From Nilaparvata lugens (Eukaryota; Arthropoda; Insecta; Hemiptera; Delphacidae), in the NCBI RefSeq assembly GCF_014356525.2, contig NC_052506.1, positions 98,572,997-98,636,996 of the forward strand: a stretch of DNA of 64,000 bases, read 5' to 3'. The position numbers and the translations under genes are program-made. Positions 45,892 through 58,868 of the stretch are shown here, piece after piece (position 1 is the first letter of the stretch; each line of letters starts with the position of its first letter). The notes under the pieces are model-generated. The model was given only the letters and a program-made list of their open reading frames with translations. It was not told the DNA's origin and searched no databases.

Positions 45892-46151
45892 CTGTTTGAT
45901 CAACGAGAAACATGGTATAGCTGGTCGGCTGACGTTGCAGGAATGGATGCAAGGTCCTGAGCAAAAGTTTGAGCCGCTTTTCACGGGCCTGGCAAGGAAC
46001 TATACCATATCTATAGGCCTATTGTTTCTTGCCGTGCAATATTGTGGGGCTGTCAAAAGCCTGCAAAGGCTGGCAATGATCTGCCCACTTTCAGTTCACC
46101 CTCCACATCCGAAATAGATTTTGGTACGGTATATTGAAGTATGATTTGAAT
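45892..46151 (-). pseudogene. Decayed second copy of B4GALT-like exon 3 (copy B)
   Basis: Counterpart of 5116-5375. LRTLHPFLQRQPTSYTMFLV then DQTG are readable before the donor-like GTATCTACC, but the upstream half is in other frames with stops. It shares its lesions with copy A, so it was already dead before the block duplicated. Confidence 0.8.
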
Positions 46152-46628
46152 AAATTTAACTTTCAAACCACCCTCATCCCTTTAGCACGAGGGGCAGGGA
46201 TGGGGAACTTTAGATATGTTCACTTCCTAATTAATCCCAACAAAGCTGCAAAGTCAAAAATTCTGTTCAAAACATTCCCTCCAAATTCCATTGTCAATTA
46301 GTCTATTGTTGCAAAACTGGAGATTTCACACTATAGTCTGTGTAAAATAAGTTGAGACTTGGCCCTCCATCCGAAGAAATTACAAGGTTGATAATAATTA
46401 GTGTGAAATTGCAACTTTCTCAAACTTTCAATTCAACGTCAGAATTGGATGTAGAATATCATCCCCGATATCCTAGTAGTGCTAAAAAGTTTCAGGGTTG
46501 AAGGATTAAGAGGAAATTTAACTTTCATGATGAAATTGGTAACATCGCGAAGATTTGCTTTTCTTTTCAATATCACTTATTCTCTCAGAATCATGGGGCG
46601 TTGTAATGCGCAATAATTTTATATCAAA
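46152..46628. repeat. Left inverted arm flanking the Helitron-like element (copy B)
   Basis: Counterpart of 5376-5852. The last ~290 bp pair with 54876-55170. Confidence 0.65.
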
Positions 46629-48740
46629 CTAGCTGGCCCGGCGAACTTCGTACCGCCAAATAGTTAATGCATCTCATGACAAATTTGAGCTGGATGCACA
46701 CCTGAGGAGGCGCGATGCGGCATTTTGCATCCATGTGATTCTTGCTTATTGGTTTTGAATAGTAGATGTTATTCCAATAATCAATTTCAATGTATTTTAT
46801 TTATGTACCTAGATAATTTTCTACTGCAAAATAAATAATTTAAACATTAATTCTAAACACCGAAGACATCACAATTATTCGAAACGAAACAATGTCTTTA
46901 GCGCATGTAAGTCTTTAAACTGAGGCCGTACTGCTGGATGGTTACACACAGAAACGTCATTTTGTTTTCAATCGGAGCGTTTGGAATAAAATACATGGGT
47001 GGTTATAGAGCAACTTACACTCTTGTCACTATCTACAGTGACTAGTCTACTAGTCTACTATCATACAGAAACAATAGCGTAAGTTATGCTATTGTTTCTC
47101 TATGCTACTATCTACCGACATCTGTTGGATGACGCAATGATTATAACAGCTGATTTTTATTTCTGTGTGTGGCCAGCTCACAAATCTTCCCCATAAGGAT
47201 TACATGTGAACTTTGAAGGATCGTAGGAAAACTTCCAGAAGTCGGATCATAAATTTGATAGTCCATAAACCTGGTCCTGAACATAACGAACACAACTAAA
47301 AAAATCATCAAATTCGGTGCACATATAAAAAAGTTATTGAATGTCAAAATTTGAGGCTCGATTTCAATTTATATAGATTAACGGGGAGAATATCTCCTTT
47401 CTATTATTGTCTTGATCATTTTTATCCGACCTATAGTTATTTTTTAATTAATGATTATGTTCGTCAATGTCGAGACATTTCGAGCAGAAAACATGAAATT
47501 TTCGACATGCTAGAAACTTTTTTGTTAAGATAAGTAGGTAGTGGAAGCAAGAAAGTTTCTTAGAAATAATTGAAATTATTTTTTCAATTATTGTCAAACG
47601 TACTTGGAAGAACGTATTCTGGCCTCTCAAGAGTTTCAAAGTCAAGGATAGCGGCTGAATGGTGTGCCACCATTTATGCTAACAATAGCTGGGATCAACA
47701 AAAACAAAATACAGAACGATTGAAAAATGCAGCAACTGCAAGCCACATGATTATAAATAGAGGAAATGACAACCACGCCTCGAATAATCCAAGCGGTGTT
47801 TCATGACAGTCTTTCTAGAGGCAATCAGCTGTTTACGTTTGAAATAATTCAGTCAAATATCTCATAAATTTCCAGCTTTTAGCATACAATTAGTAAACAA
47901 TGCATACCATGCAGCCGCTCTCCTAACTTTAAAATTCCTTGGAGACCAAAATACGATCATCCGACTACTTTTGACAATTGGAAAAATAAGTTCAATTATT
48001 TCTGAGATAACGCTTTTACCAACCACTTATCTTTTGAAACAAAAAAGTTTCTAGCATGTCATAAATTTAATGTTTTCTGCTCGAAATGTCTCGACACTTG
48101 ACATTGACGAATATAATCATTAATTAAAATATAACTATATATAAATTATAAAAGATAGAAATTATCCAGACACCAACAGAAAGGAGAGATTTTCTCCGTT
48201 TATCTATAGGTACTTATAAAATTCTTATCACACTGACTCACTGATCACGATTTCTGGAAAACTACTGGATGGATTGCAACAAAACTTGGAATATAGCTTC
48301 CTCAAACGTCCTAGGTGCTCACTAAGAAATCTTTTGGCGATATTTCAACTCTAAGGGTGGTTTTTAAGGGTTTAAAGTTCGTTTTTAGCATGTATATTCT
48401 TATTCTCCCAATCTCCTTATTATAATAGAAATGTCCATATCATATGTTATTATGGATCTATAATCTAGAGAGAGTACCTCATCGAAACAGTTATTAACTG
48501 GCAACTAAATTAATAATTTTGACAGGTTGGCATTAAGTTGAGATGACTTCATTAGGTTGGCACCAAGTTGAAGAGCTAATCAAAATGCATTTTTATCGAG
48601 AACAAATTGATGAGGTACTGCTGCTTCAATCAAAGCTATTCCTGGGAGTATAGATAGTTTTTATTTTTCATAAACATTGCAATATTCTTGGAACATCTGG
48701 TATATTAGGTTCAGAAAGTGACCGGATGATAGCAAAAAAT

Positions 48741-49055
48741 TTATAATCGATCTCTCAAAACATATGGTAGTTGAATGTAATGTTCATTGTGAGGTGATAG
48801 AAATGCGACTAATTTCTTCAGCTTCTGTTGTATTGGTTCCTCTGTTGTTCTATGTTTGTATGCAGCCATGGCCTTGAGAGAGACAGCTGCACTGCCAGTT
48901 GCACTGTTAATTCTGTAAGCACGATATGGAAAGCGGGAGAAGCCTCCACCAAATATGTAAGCAAGATATGCCTTCACCAAATATGTAAGGGTGGGAAAAT
49001 GAAAAACAAACACAAGAAAATATCGTACAGGTTTTTGATATTTGAAACAAAACAA
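48741..49055 (-). CDS. Unknown 104-aa frame inside Helitron-like element (copy B)
   Basis: Same frame as 16457-16771, with at least three replacements and no disruption. Coding status unproven. Confidence 0.25.
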   Translation of the reverse strand: MFCFKYQKPVRYFLVFVFHFPTLTYLVKAYLAYIFGGGFSRFPYRAYRINSATGSAAVSLKAMAAYKHRTTEEPIQQKLKKLVAFLSPHNEHYIQLPYVLRDRL

Positions 49056-49998
49056 TAAATTATTTGTACAAAATTAGAATTAGAATTAGAAATAACGAAA
49101 TAATAATAATCAGATGAATATTTCAAGGGCTACTCGCTTTGCTGCTAGTGAAGATTCAATTGTTGTGGTTATGAAAAATTTAAGAACAATGACTCAGTAG
49201 TCACATACCTTTATGAAAATGGCTTCCCAATTTGGCATCCACTGGTTGAAACGCGACGTTAATTATTAATAAAAAATAAAAAAAACTGATCTAATGAAGT
49301 GGGTTCAGATCCCTTCCTATTCAATAATACAATTCTCTTTAAACTGCCCGAGCTGTGACAGGAAAACTGTATTATAAAACAAGAACAAAATCTATCCCCT
49401 TCACCAGAACAGCCGGAATTTACTCACAGTCCTATCGAACGAGCTCACACACTGACACACTCTAAAAGTAAAATTTTGGGTATTAAATATAACTCAGTCA
49501 ATGCCAAAAATGGAAGCCATTTCAGTACATATTTTTATCTGTCGCACAAGCGGCACGTTTGTTATTGAAAACAAAAGAGAAGCTACATTAATTTTGATAA
49601 CAAATGAAATAAACAATCTTTCTGTCGATGACAAAAATTGTTCAAAGACAAAAACACTGTTCATTAAACTTTTCCAAATTAAAACTCTGAAATCCTGATC
49701 AATATGGGATAAATATATGATTCATATATGTCTCATATGACCAGGTGACAATTCCTATTCCGGACTAAATACCACGAGAACCAATCAGAGTAGCCTTCTA
49801 TAAAAAACCCCTGCTCTGATCAATTCTCATGAAATTTAATCCTGATTGAAATTGAACAGGCGTTTGTGCTACTGGGCCTGATATTTTCATGTTTCAAAAT
49901 CAGCTAAAAACTAAATAGAAAAAAGCATAATATTCCATCAGCTGCTCCTATTTCCTTTCATGATGTCATTACATGACACAAGACAAACCTATTGATAT
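49056..49998. other. Interior of Helitron-like element, copy B
   Basis: AT-rich, matches 16772-17712. Nothing recognised. Confidence 0.4.
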
Positions 49999-50185
49999 TG
50001 AATTGAATTGAATTGAATCGCTGCCTTTATTAAAAACCTAGGAGTGCGAAGTTAGGGCGCAGCCGGCCCTCTCTTACACTTAACCCTCCAAACAATTCTA
50101 AGTTACAACTAAAACAACATCATAAACAATGAACTAAAGTAAAAGAAAACAATAACTTAGAAAACAAATTAACAAGAAAAAATAT

Positions 50186-50310
50186 ATATAAATATAATAA
50201 CTATATTTAATTTTTTATTACATTATAATTATTTATAATTATATATAAATATAATAACTATATTTAATTTTTTATTACATTATAATTATTTATAATTATA
50301 TATAAATATA
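50186..50310. repeat. Two-unit ~62-bp AT-rich tandem repeat
   Basis: The segment containing ATAATAACTATATTTAATTT is repeated twice head to tail in the 3' UTR of the LINE. Confidence 0.8.
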
Positions 50311-50524
50311 ATAAAAAATAAAAAAAAAGAGAAAACTTGAACTCCTTTCGAATTTGAGTACGTAAAGGTGGTTATGCAGAAAGGAAGAAGAGAAAAGTGA
50401 ATACAGTTGAGAATTTTCAGTCCAAATCCATAGATTATTCCGGTAGAAGAAAGGGAAGAAGGGAAAAGAAAGAAAAGAAAAGGAAGAAAGAAAGAAGGAA
50501 GAAAGAAGGAAGAAAGAGAGGAAC

Positions 50525-50719
<195 letters not shown>

Positions 50720-50740
50720 TATACAGACTTGAATTACGGG

Positions 50741-53074
50741 TTAGGGAGCATTCCAGCCGAGTCCACCACCTCTGATCCACCGCAAGACAGCCGCGCCAAA
50801 CCGGCGACGTCCCTCAACTAGCTTCAGCTCAGCAGGCAAAGAATTCCATAAACTACAGGCTGTCACAAGGAACGACGTATTGAACATAACAGTCCTATGT
50901 GTTGGGACAGCCAGCAGATGGGATCCATGCCGCATTCCTCCATGGCCAAAATCACCCAAGTAACGGTACTCCACTGCCAGATACTTAGGCGTTTTGGTTT
51001 TCAATATCTTATGCAGGAAGCACAAAGCATGATGTGATCTACTCTCACGCAGCTTCATGAGTTCAAGTCTGTTAAAGTATTCGGTCACATGGTCGTCACG
51101 TCTCAGGTTGAAGATAAAGCGAACACAATAATTATGTGCACGCTGCATCCTCTGCAAAAGTTGAACTGTCATGTCAAGAGTCACAATGTCACAGTAGTTG
51201 AAGATTGGGAAAATCAGAGTCTTGACCAGCATAACCTTTGTAGGAAAGGGAATGAAGTCAGAGATCCTCTTCAATGTCATAATCCCCCCAATGACCCTGT
51301 TACAAGTCTGAGTCACGTGGCTGGTCCAGTCAAGAGTCCTTGTCATTGTCAGTCCCAAATTTTTCACGTCAGAACTGTATTCCAATTGTATGTTATTCAA
51401 TGTTATGTATGGTCCGTTAGATATGTCAATTGTGTTCAAAAGTCTTGAGTAACCTATCACTATAGATTTCGATTTTGTCTCGTTAATTTTTAGTCCATTA
51501 TTCTCAGTCCACTGTACCAAATGAGTCAAGTCAGCATTGACCTAATCAACTGTGACACCAAAGTCATTTTTCTTGCAGTGTCGGTATATTTGTAAATCGT
51601 CTGCATACAGGTGATGTCTGGTCGTAAGTAGAGTGCTTGTCACGTCATTTATGTAAATGCTGAACAGTAGAGGACCCAATACCGAACCCTGAGGAACTCC
51701 TCTGTTCACTTTACGCCACCGTGAAGAGGCATCCCCAACTCTCACACACTGACACCGACCCCGAAGATAGGACCTCACCCATGCCACAGTGGAGTTAGAA
51801 AAACCTAATTTTCTGAGTTTGTAGAGTAGAGTAGGATGGAAAATACTGTCGAATGCCTTGCTAAAATCTATTAGGACTAGAACTGTTAGCTCTCTATTAT
51901 CCATGGCCCTACGGATGTCATCAGTTACTCTCAGGAGTGCAGAGGTGGTGCTATGACCACTACGGAACCCCGATTGAAAGTCACCAATCAATCCAGAGCC
52001 ATGAACGAATGTGCTCAATTGGGTGTGAACAATGATTTCCAGAACCTTTGACAAGACGGACAATGAGCTAATAGGCCTGTAATCAGATGGAGAGAGAGGG
52101 TTAGGGATCTTGTTCAAGGGGATTACAATAGATGACTTCCAGTCATCAGGAAAAACCGACGTTAAAAGTGAGGTATTGATTAAATGAGTGAGGAAAGGAA
52201 GGATGAGAGGAAGGATAATTTTGATAAATTTGATTGGGATACCATCTGCACCAACAGCATTACTCTTTACTCTATGAACAGCCAAGAAGACCTCTTGCTC
52301 CGTGACATTGGAGAAGTAGAAATCCTCATTTGGATGACAATCAGGCAGAGAGTCAAAGTGAGCACGAGCTTGGTCCAAACTTACAGGGATGTCAGTGAAG
52401 AAATCATTGAGATCATCCAGCGAGTGAGCAACAGTCGGTACCTGCCTCTCCTTGCCAGCCCCATTCCCCCTCAGAGCACGCCACAAAGATGAAGTTGATG
52501 ATCGCTTTGAGGAGATCAAGTCTCGGTAAAATGTAGCTTTAGAATTTCTAATTTTTTGCTTGCAAGAGTTTCTCAAACACTTATAATGATTGAAATCATT
52601 GGGGCTTTTTGACGCTCTTGCTTTTTTGCACCAATAATCTCGATCCCTCATCAGCTGGCGTATCTCATCAGTGAGCCATGGAGCAGGATCCCTGCTTATT
52701 CTACGATTTTTCAAAGGAACATGTTTTTCAAAAAGAGAGATTATATTGTGATTCAAAATGTTCAACATAACATTAACATCGTTAGTATGGAATATGTGTA
52801 GCCAGTCAAGGTTAATTGCATCATTAAACAAGCTTTGGTAGTTAATATTCTTATAATCTCTATAAGTGATTATTTTAGGTTTAGGCTTAGGCCTTTTGAT
52901 ATTATAGACAAGGAATATCATATCATGTGCTGAAAGGCCTGGAAAAGGGATCTGCCCATGGCACACAGCTGACTTCTTATCAGCAACTGCAATAAGATCA
53001 AGCAATGTGTCAGAGGTGGATATATGGTGCGTAGCTTGGAGAGGCAGCAAGGTCATACCATTCGCAAAAAACAT
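50741..53074 (-). pseudogene. CR1/L2-like LINE reverse transcriptase, one in-frame stop
   Basis: From 53074 the frame gives the end of the endonuclease (STSDTLLDLIAV; LSAHDM), a linker, and RT blocks SDYRPISSLSVLSKVLEIIV, FQSGFRSGHSTTSALL, LIDFSKAFDSIFHP, NRGVPQGSVLGPLLF and HHLYADDLQIYRH. A single TAG (51544-51542 region) interrupts it after VTVD; the same frame continues to 50741 with the thumb and C-terminus (SLWNSLPAELKLVEG). Catalytic D and YADD residues are present. Endonuclease and RT frames are also separated by a shift near 53100. Confidence 0.9.
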
Positions 53075-53157
53075 AGTGGTCAGTTGTATTTTGTCATGAG
53101 TATCAGGTCCAAGTAGCCTAAGTCAGTATTGAAGTCACCCATGATAGCCACATGTTT

Positions 53158-53749
53158 TTAGGGCACCATCAGCTCAAGTAGTGCTTCCTCAAATTCTGAC
53201 ATATACCAAATATGAGGCGGCCTGTAGCAAACTGCTATTAACATTTTAACTCCGTTACACTTTACCTCAATAAACATGTATTCAGGTCTAGCTGCACGGG
53301 AGGTATCAGAGGAAAACTTATGAACAGGCAACAGAGAACGCTTGACAAACGCGGCAACCCCTCCACCATTCTTGTGTAACCGGTCATTCCTAATGAGCAC
53401 ATAATCCTCGAGTGCGACAAGTCGATTAGGGATTGTCAGATATAAGAATGGTGTCACAATCTTTGCCCTCGAAAGTGTGCCTAAATTCATCTATATGGCA
53501 GAGAAGGGATTGTGCATTGATATGAGCGACTTTAAGACGATCAGGGAAAGGAGAGACAGCCCGCTTGAGGGCATCGCCGACACTCAGCGCGGCCGCGCCG
53601 TCATCCTGCTGTATAGACAAGGTAGCTGCGACGAAGCAGCAAGGCAGAAGAGAGGGGTGAAACGGCGAAACAACAAGAAGATACAAAAAAGACACCACAT
53701 TCATACTGACACAGAAAGAAATGAGATACTGACATTCATACTGACACAC
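53158..53749 (-). pseudogene. CR1/L2-like LINE endonuclease, two frames
   Basis: FPDRLKVAHINAQSLLCHID opens an AP-endonuclease-like domain. It is followed in another frame by YVLIRNDRLHKNGGGVAAFV and MLIAVCYRPPH, then (third frame) AIMGDFNTDLG. GDFN is the catalytic motif. Two frame shifts break it (near 53450 and near 53130). Confidence 0.82.
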
Positions 53750-53832
53750 AAAGAAAGAAATGAGAAAAGAAATATAGAAATCATATGAGATAAAAGAAAA
53801 ACAAAATCAAAAAATTGATTTTGATATTGATA

Positions 53833-54315
53833 TTGATAGATCACAAGTGGATACTAGAGTTGTCGATTTAGATAGAAATTAAATTAAGTTAAATGTTAGT
53901 TCACATCCAAATTTTCATCCCTGAGCTTTTGGTTTCGAGCTAAGATGAAAGGAAGAAATCATATAATGGTAGTCAATTATCAAAGTGATTGAATTAACTC
54001 TATTCAGATTTATGCGAATTCACATTAAAATGATCCCACTCCAATATTTATGATAGTAAAGTTTAGGACATGAGAAATCAGCCACAATAAATGTTATACT
54101 AACTATAATGAATGGACTCTTATGTATGAATGGACTTCCATGGAAGAAAGAATCAGTGGATTGGTGCTTTTACACTTTTGGATAAGTGAAACGAAAAGTA
54201 AGCGACAGGCTATGTCAAAAATTCCAGAATAAGCAAGAGATCGATGGATACCAGAGTCATCTAATTCCGAATCAACTTAATTTGGAATTTGACCTTCAAT
54301 TGCATCAAGCAAAAA
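53833..54315. other. Interior of Helitron-like element, copy B, last part
   Basis: Matches 17713-18202. No features. Confidence 0.4.
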
Positions 54316-54563
54316 CTGAGTGGCCGTAGTCGAGTGGATCAGATGCTGGCTTCATGTTTCAGAGGTCCGGGTTCAAATCCCGGCCCGGGCAAGATATTTA
54401 TCTCGGGCCACTCCCGTGTTTCGGATGGACACGTTAAGCCGTCGGTCCCGGCTGCCTAAAAAGCAGTCGTTAGGTCATGTCAGAGGCCCTGAAATTGATC
54501 AGTTGCGACCTGAAAACTCTGACACCAGACCTGAGCCAGCCAGGTCACTCGATATTGATTAAT
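54316..54563 (+). repeat. tRNA-derived SINE, copy B
   Basis: Same insertion as 18203-18450, with box B GGTTCAAATCC at 54370-54380. A few base changes (GGTCCGGGTTC against GGCCCGGGTTC before box B) weaken the tRNA-like pairing here. Confidence 0.85.
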
Positions 54564-54875
54564 TAATTATGATCACTGCCTGATGATTTGATAACAGTCA
54601 ATGGGAAATATTAATTGCCAATGAATAAAGACGAGGTTGACTCTTGAGCCCCGCCCAATATTCTAAAAAATTCGCTGCAATTAGACTACTATTCTACAGA
54701 GCACTTCCAACACATCAATGATTAATCGATTGATTTGACTCAATAGTTTTCATGCCAAGTTGTGGCCTAATCTCAAAAACGATTATAGCAATTTTGGCAG
54801 AATTCAGATTATAAATGGTACACAAAAATAATCTTATCTTCTAATTCCCGTAGCGAAGCACGGGTGCCCTGCTAG

Positions 54876-55170
54876 TTTCATATTTATTACGCATTACAAC
54901 GCCCATGATTCTCAAAGAAGTGATATTAAAAAGAAAAACAAATCTTCGCGATGTTACAAATTTCATAATGAAAGTTGAAATTCCTCTTAATCCTTCAACC
55001 CTAAAACTTTTTTAGCACTACTAGGATATCGGGGATGATATTCTACATCCAATTATTCTGACGTTGAATTGGAAGTTTGAGGAAGTTGCAATTCCACAAT
55101 AATTATTGTCAACCTTGTAATTTCTTCGGATGGAGGGACAAGTCTCAACTTATTTTACATACACTATAAT
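54876..55170. repeat. Right inverted arm flanking the Helitron-like element (copy B)
   Basis: Counterpart of 18763-19060. Confidence 0.65.
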
Positions 55171-57450
55171 CACTAAAGCTGCTGCAACAGTCGTATGGGA
55201 ATGCGTAAAAGTGTGGAATTATACATCGAAGATACATCATGTCCGAAAGATGCATAGCTTTCGAGTTATATGCGAGACACCAAAGAAATCTACGTTTGAA
55301 CCAACCCCATCCACCTAGTACAGTGGGTAGGGGTGGGGACTTTTCATATGTTTACCTCCTTAATACCCTAAACAGAACTGCGGGGTAAAACATTTTCTTC
55401 CAAACTATTCCCTCTATAAATCTTCGTTGACTGGACTATGTGTAATTTTTTATAAAAGATCAGTAATGCTTCCACTTTGCTTGAACTAAGCAACGATCCC
55501 TTCCAAAAAAAATTGAACTTGAATGAATTTTATCCAGTGAATGTTTTATATCTCCTACTGTTTTCAAGATGACCACTCTTGGAAGTGCATAATTTTGCTC
55601 TAGGGAACTCATAACTGACTATCTGACAATGCATGAAAAATAATGAGATGATAGCTGTTTAGAGATTTGAAGGAAAAAAGTACAATTATTGTTTGTAGTA
55701 AAATTTTATTGCATCCATAATGGAAAAAATTTAAACTTTTTTGATCAAAGTAATGGTTACAGCTCTTTATATTCTTGGAAAGATAGATTGATCATGAATC
55801 TTTTATAGAAAGGCCTACATAAAGCTGTGTTTTCGTAACGGGCAGAAGCAGAATCGATTGCAGCGCACCCAGGCGGGCAGAAACAGTAGCATTCAAAGAA
55901 CTAGTTCTTTGACATGAATTTTGCTTTATGTGTTATGGGTAATGAACTTTTTGGGTTGTCCAAAAGGTAATTCTGAAATGATTATTGGAGATTTAATTCA
56001 ATAAAGTGAATTAATTGCTTTTTAAAACTCAGATAACTTTTCCACAATTATTAGTTACTTCAATAATTATGCAAAATTCTATGCTTTATAGGCATGTCAA
56101 TCTAAGAGTTAACTTTTCATTTCCTATGCTTGAAATTTGTAAGGGTAAATTATTTGAAGTAACTGATTGTATTTCATTATTAATAAGATATTATTTTATC
56201 AACTAGAAGCATTCCATTATTAATAAGATATTATCATAATTATTTTATTAACTAGAATCAATTGCCTTCAGAGTCAATGCATGGTCGTTTATAGGTAGGC
56301 CTACCTACTACGAGTACCGTATTCAACTTCAAAGGCCTATTGAAGCTCTATCGAAAAAAAAAATCAATAAATAAATAATAAATAAGTGCTTTACTTTTGG
56401 CATTTTTGGAATCTACGGGTTATATTACACCAAGGGATATCAATATTGTAAACGTTTTTTAGGCAATTTTATTTTAGCAGTCCCCTTTTTGATCATTGGA
56501 TGGGTACGGTCCCGGCTGATATACAATCATGTATAAGAATCGTGAGGCCAATTGACTGCCTAAATCAATATGCCTTCTCAGGCAATGTTCAATTAGGGAC
56601 TCCTCACCAGTAAAAGCTATACGAATATTGGAAATTATTATTATTATAGATTAACACATATGACATGTACAAAGTGTATTCAAACAGGCGAACTAATTCT
56701 AATAATTATTGTTGAGATAACTATATCTTGCTCTAATAAACGAGTTCTGTTATGGTACTTTAAATAACACATAGCCTATTTTAAAATGGATGAATATTTA
56801 TTAATTATAGAAGGTAACTAGTACCCTTGTGATATTCCAAAATGAAACATGATTAGTTTCGACATTTTCAATAAGGACTCTCTTGGCAATGACATAATTA
56901 AAAACTGGTCATGCTGATTTTGAATATTTTAGGGTAGGCCTACTAGTTATTTTCTACAATTAACCATTAAAGTTGCCCTATTAAAATTAATACTTTATTA
57001 GGGTATTAATTAGAATTAGAGTAGCCTTTCAAACTCCTTATTCACTATAATGTTCTAAAAGCTTATCAATTTTAATCAAAACCTTGGAAATATAGCCTAG
57101 AAGGTAGAATTGAAAGTGATTATATTTGATGTGGCTTGGAACATCATATTTTCAACTTTTGCTTAAGTTATTTTTCATATTCAAAGAATTATTACCCCTT
57201 CAATGCAGTAAATAAGTACTATTACTTAATTCTTAATACAATACATAATAATTGTGATACCCTATTTTATATCCAATTCAAGTCTATTATTCAACTACGT
57301 GTTACCTATAGCATTTGCCAGTCAGCAATGTTAAATAATTTTATTAGTTCCAAAAAAGCAGAAGACATACAGAACCAATAAAGTTGTTAATAAGAGTTCG
57401 ATGCTTTTGGGTTAAATATAGTTTTAAAAATCCCTCAAGTATAAACAATC
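55171..57450. other. Flank downstream of the unknown exon, with copy B-specific block
   Basis: 55171-55821 matches copy A. 55822-57450 does not match copy A (which has ~525 unrelated bp). It is AT-rich, with no recognised gene, transposon end or RNA. The junctions are GCCTACATAA on one side and ACAATCTTAAAATCG on the other. Confidence 0.45.
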
Positions 57451-57603
57451 TTAAAATCGTTTGTAGGATCTCGTCTGTGACGGTAGTCTCTTCTTCTGCT
57501 CTTCCAAGTAGTAAGTTTGTCCGAATCTTCCCACTGTTAGATCCTTGTTTATTCTTTTATTAGTGCTGGAAAACCTGTACTCCTCCTTCGATAGATCGAA
57601 CAT
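57451..57603 (-). CDS. C-terminal exon of an unknown host-like gene, copy B
   Basis: Same 50-codon exon as 20240-20392, with the same acceptor and TAA. The 3' flank differs from copy A from about 13 bp after the stop. See the copy A entry for composition. If the gene is expressed, the two copies would have different 3' UTRs. Confidence 0.5.
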   Translation of the reverse strand: MFDLSKEEYRFSSTNKRINKDLTVGRFGQTYYLEEQKKRLPSQTRSYKRF

Positions 57604-57721
57604 CTGGAAAATCAAATAATTACATTACATAGAAATTTGTATTTCAAATTCTTTTTGAGCCAAAAATATATAATGAATAGTGGAAAGACACTTAAAAACC
57701 TTGCTGTGAACTGGCAATATA

Positions 57722-58297
57722 TGTTACCGCCAACCAGTTGCGGTAAGTAACCATTACGAGCGCTGCCTCTAGTTCCTACAGAGCTATTTGAACTATCGTT
57801 CGCCGAGGAACCGTTTTTCTTTGAAGGAGTCGTTCTCGAGTCATCGTTCACTCAGTACACAGTGAAAAGTCGATCCCGCTTCCTGGTACGTCTCGTGTCG
57901 TTTTCCCGCTCCAAGTTACATTCATGTCGATTCTCTACAAGATTAATCCGCTCCAAGTGTTTTATTACTGTGATAACGCTTCAATATCAATCTGAGACTT
58001 ATTATTGTTGAGTATAATTCATAAAGACAGTATAGAATTAAGCAAGTTGTGCTTCCGCCTCGTGTAGTGAGATTCCCGCCTTTGTATGAAAGACTTTGTT
58101 TTACACCGCTTTGTTGTATTGAACTTGATTTATTGGTTTGAGTAATTCATTTGATCAACTTATTGTAAGTCTGGTCCTCCGATTATTAATAAAAGTGTAT
58201 TCGTTTCAATTTGTGTTCACTCAGTCCAACCTGGCTCCACCAGTAGAAGCTACGTACTAAGTAATTTGTTATTGCACCCACCTCAGTGGCCGTAACA
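57722..58297 (+). repeat. BEL/Pao-type 5' LTR, copy B
   Basis: 576-bp counterpart of 20511-21091, with TGTTAC...GTAACA ends and TTAATAAAAGTG near the 3' end. The gag that follows confirms orientation. Confidence 0.68.
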
Positions 58298-58598
58298 AAA
58301 ATCCTGATCAAAGTGAACCAAGAGACCTATGGATAAGTATAAAAAGACTGTGAGTATAAAAAATTATGCATCAAGTTGAAAAAGTTTGAGGTTAGATATC
58401 GATTTGAACAACGAATATCGACTATCGATTATTCATGGAGTATCGATTGTAACTATCGGATGAGCTTGTTATCGACATCAGAGTATCAATTGTGACTATC
58501 GAATGAACTAGCTATCGACATCGTCAATATTATCATCAGTACATCAACATAACCTATTTTTTGAAGTGTTACCGCAAGTAACTACATATTATATCAAC
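58298..58598 (+). other. BEL/Pao leader between LTR and gag (copy B)
   Basis: About 300 bp with several ATCGA-rich half repeats (TATCGATT, ACTATCGA). No clear primer-binding site was identified next to the LTR. Confidence 0.4.
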
Positions 58599-58868
58599 AT
58601 GGAAATGTGTACACCGCTCAATAGACTGAGAAGATTTAATCAATCCATTTTATCGCTTTCTGAGAAATATCGGCTGCACTTTAGTATATGGGCCGCAGAA
58701 TCTAGCATTGAGACCTACATAGATCGATAGAGGAGATCAAGACGAGATCAACCATGTATAACATTGTTGTCGATTTCCAAGGATTAGCTGAAAAAACATG
58801 GCAGAAAGCTCAAAACTTTTATATCATTTTTATTTTTAATAATTTTTTTATGGCTAAAATATGTTTAA

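Noticed and set aside
57612..57851. 79-codon minus-strand frame over the BEL LTR start
   Set aside because: Crosses an intron and an LTR boundary; no support.
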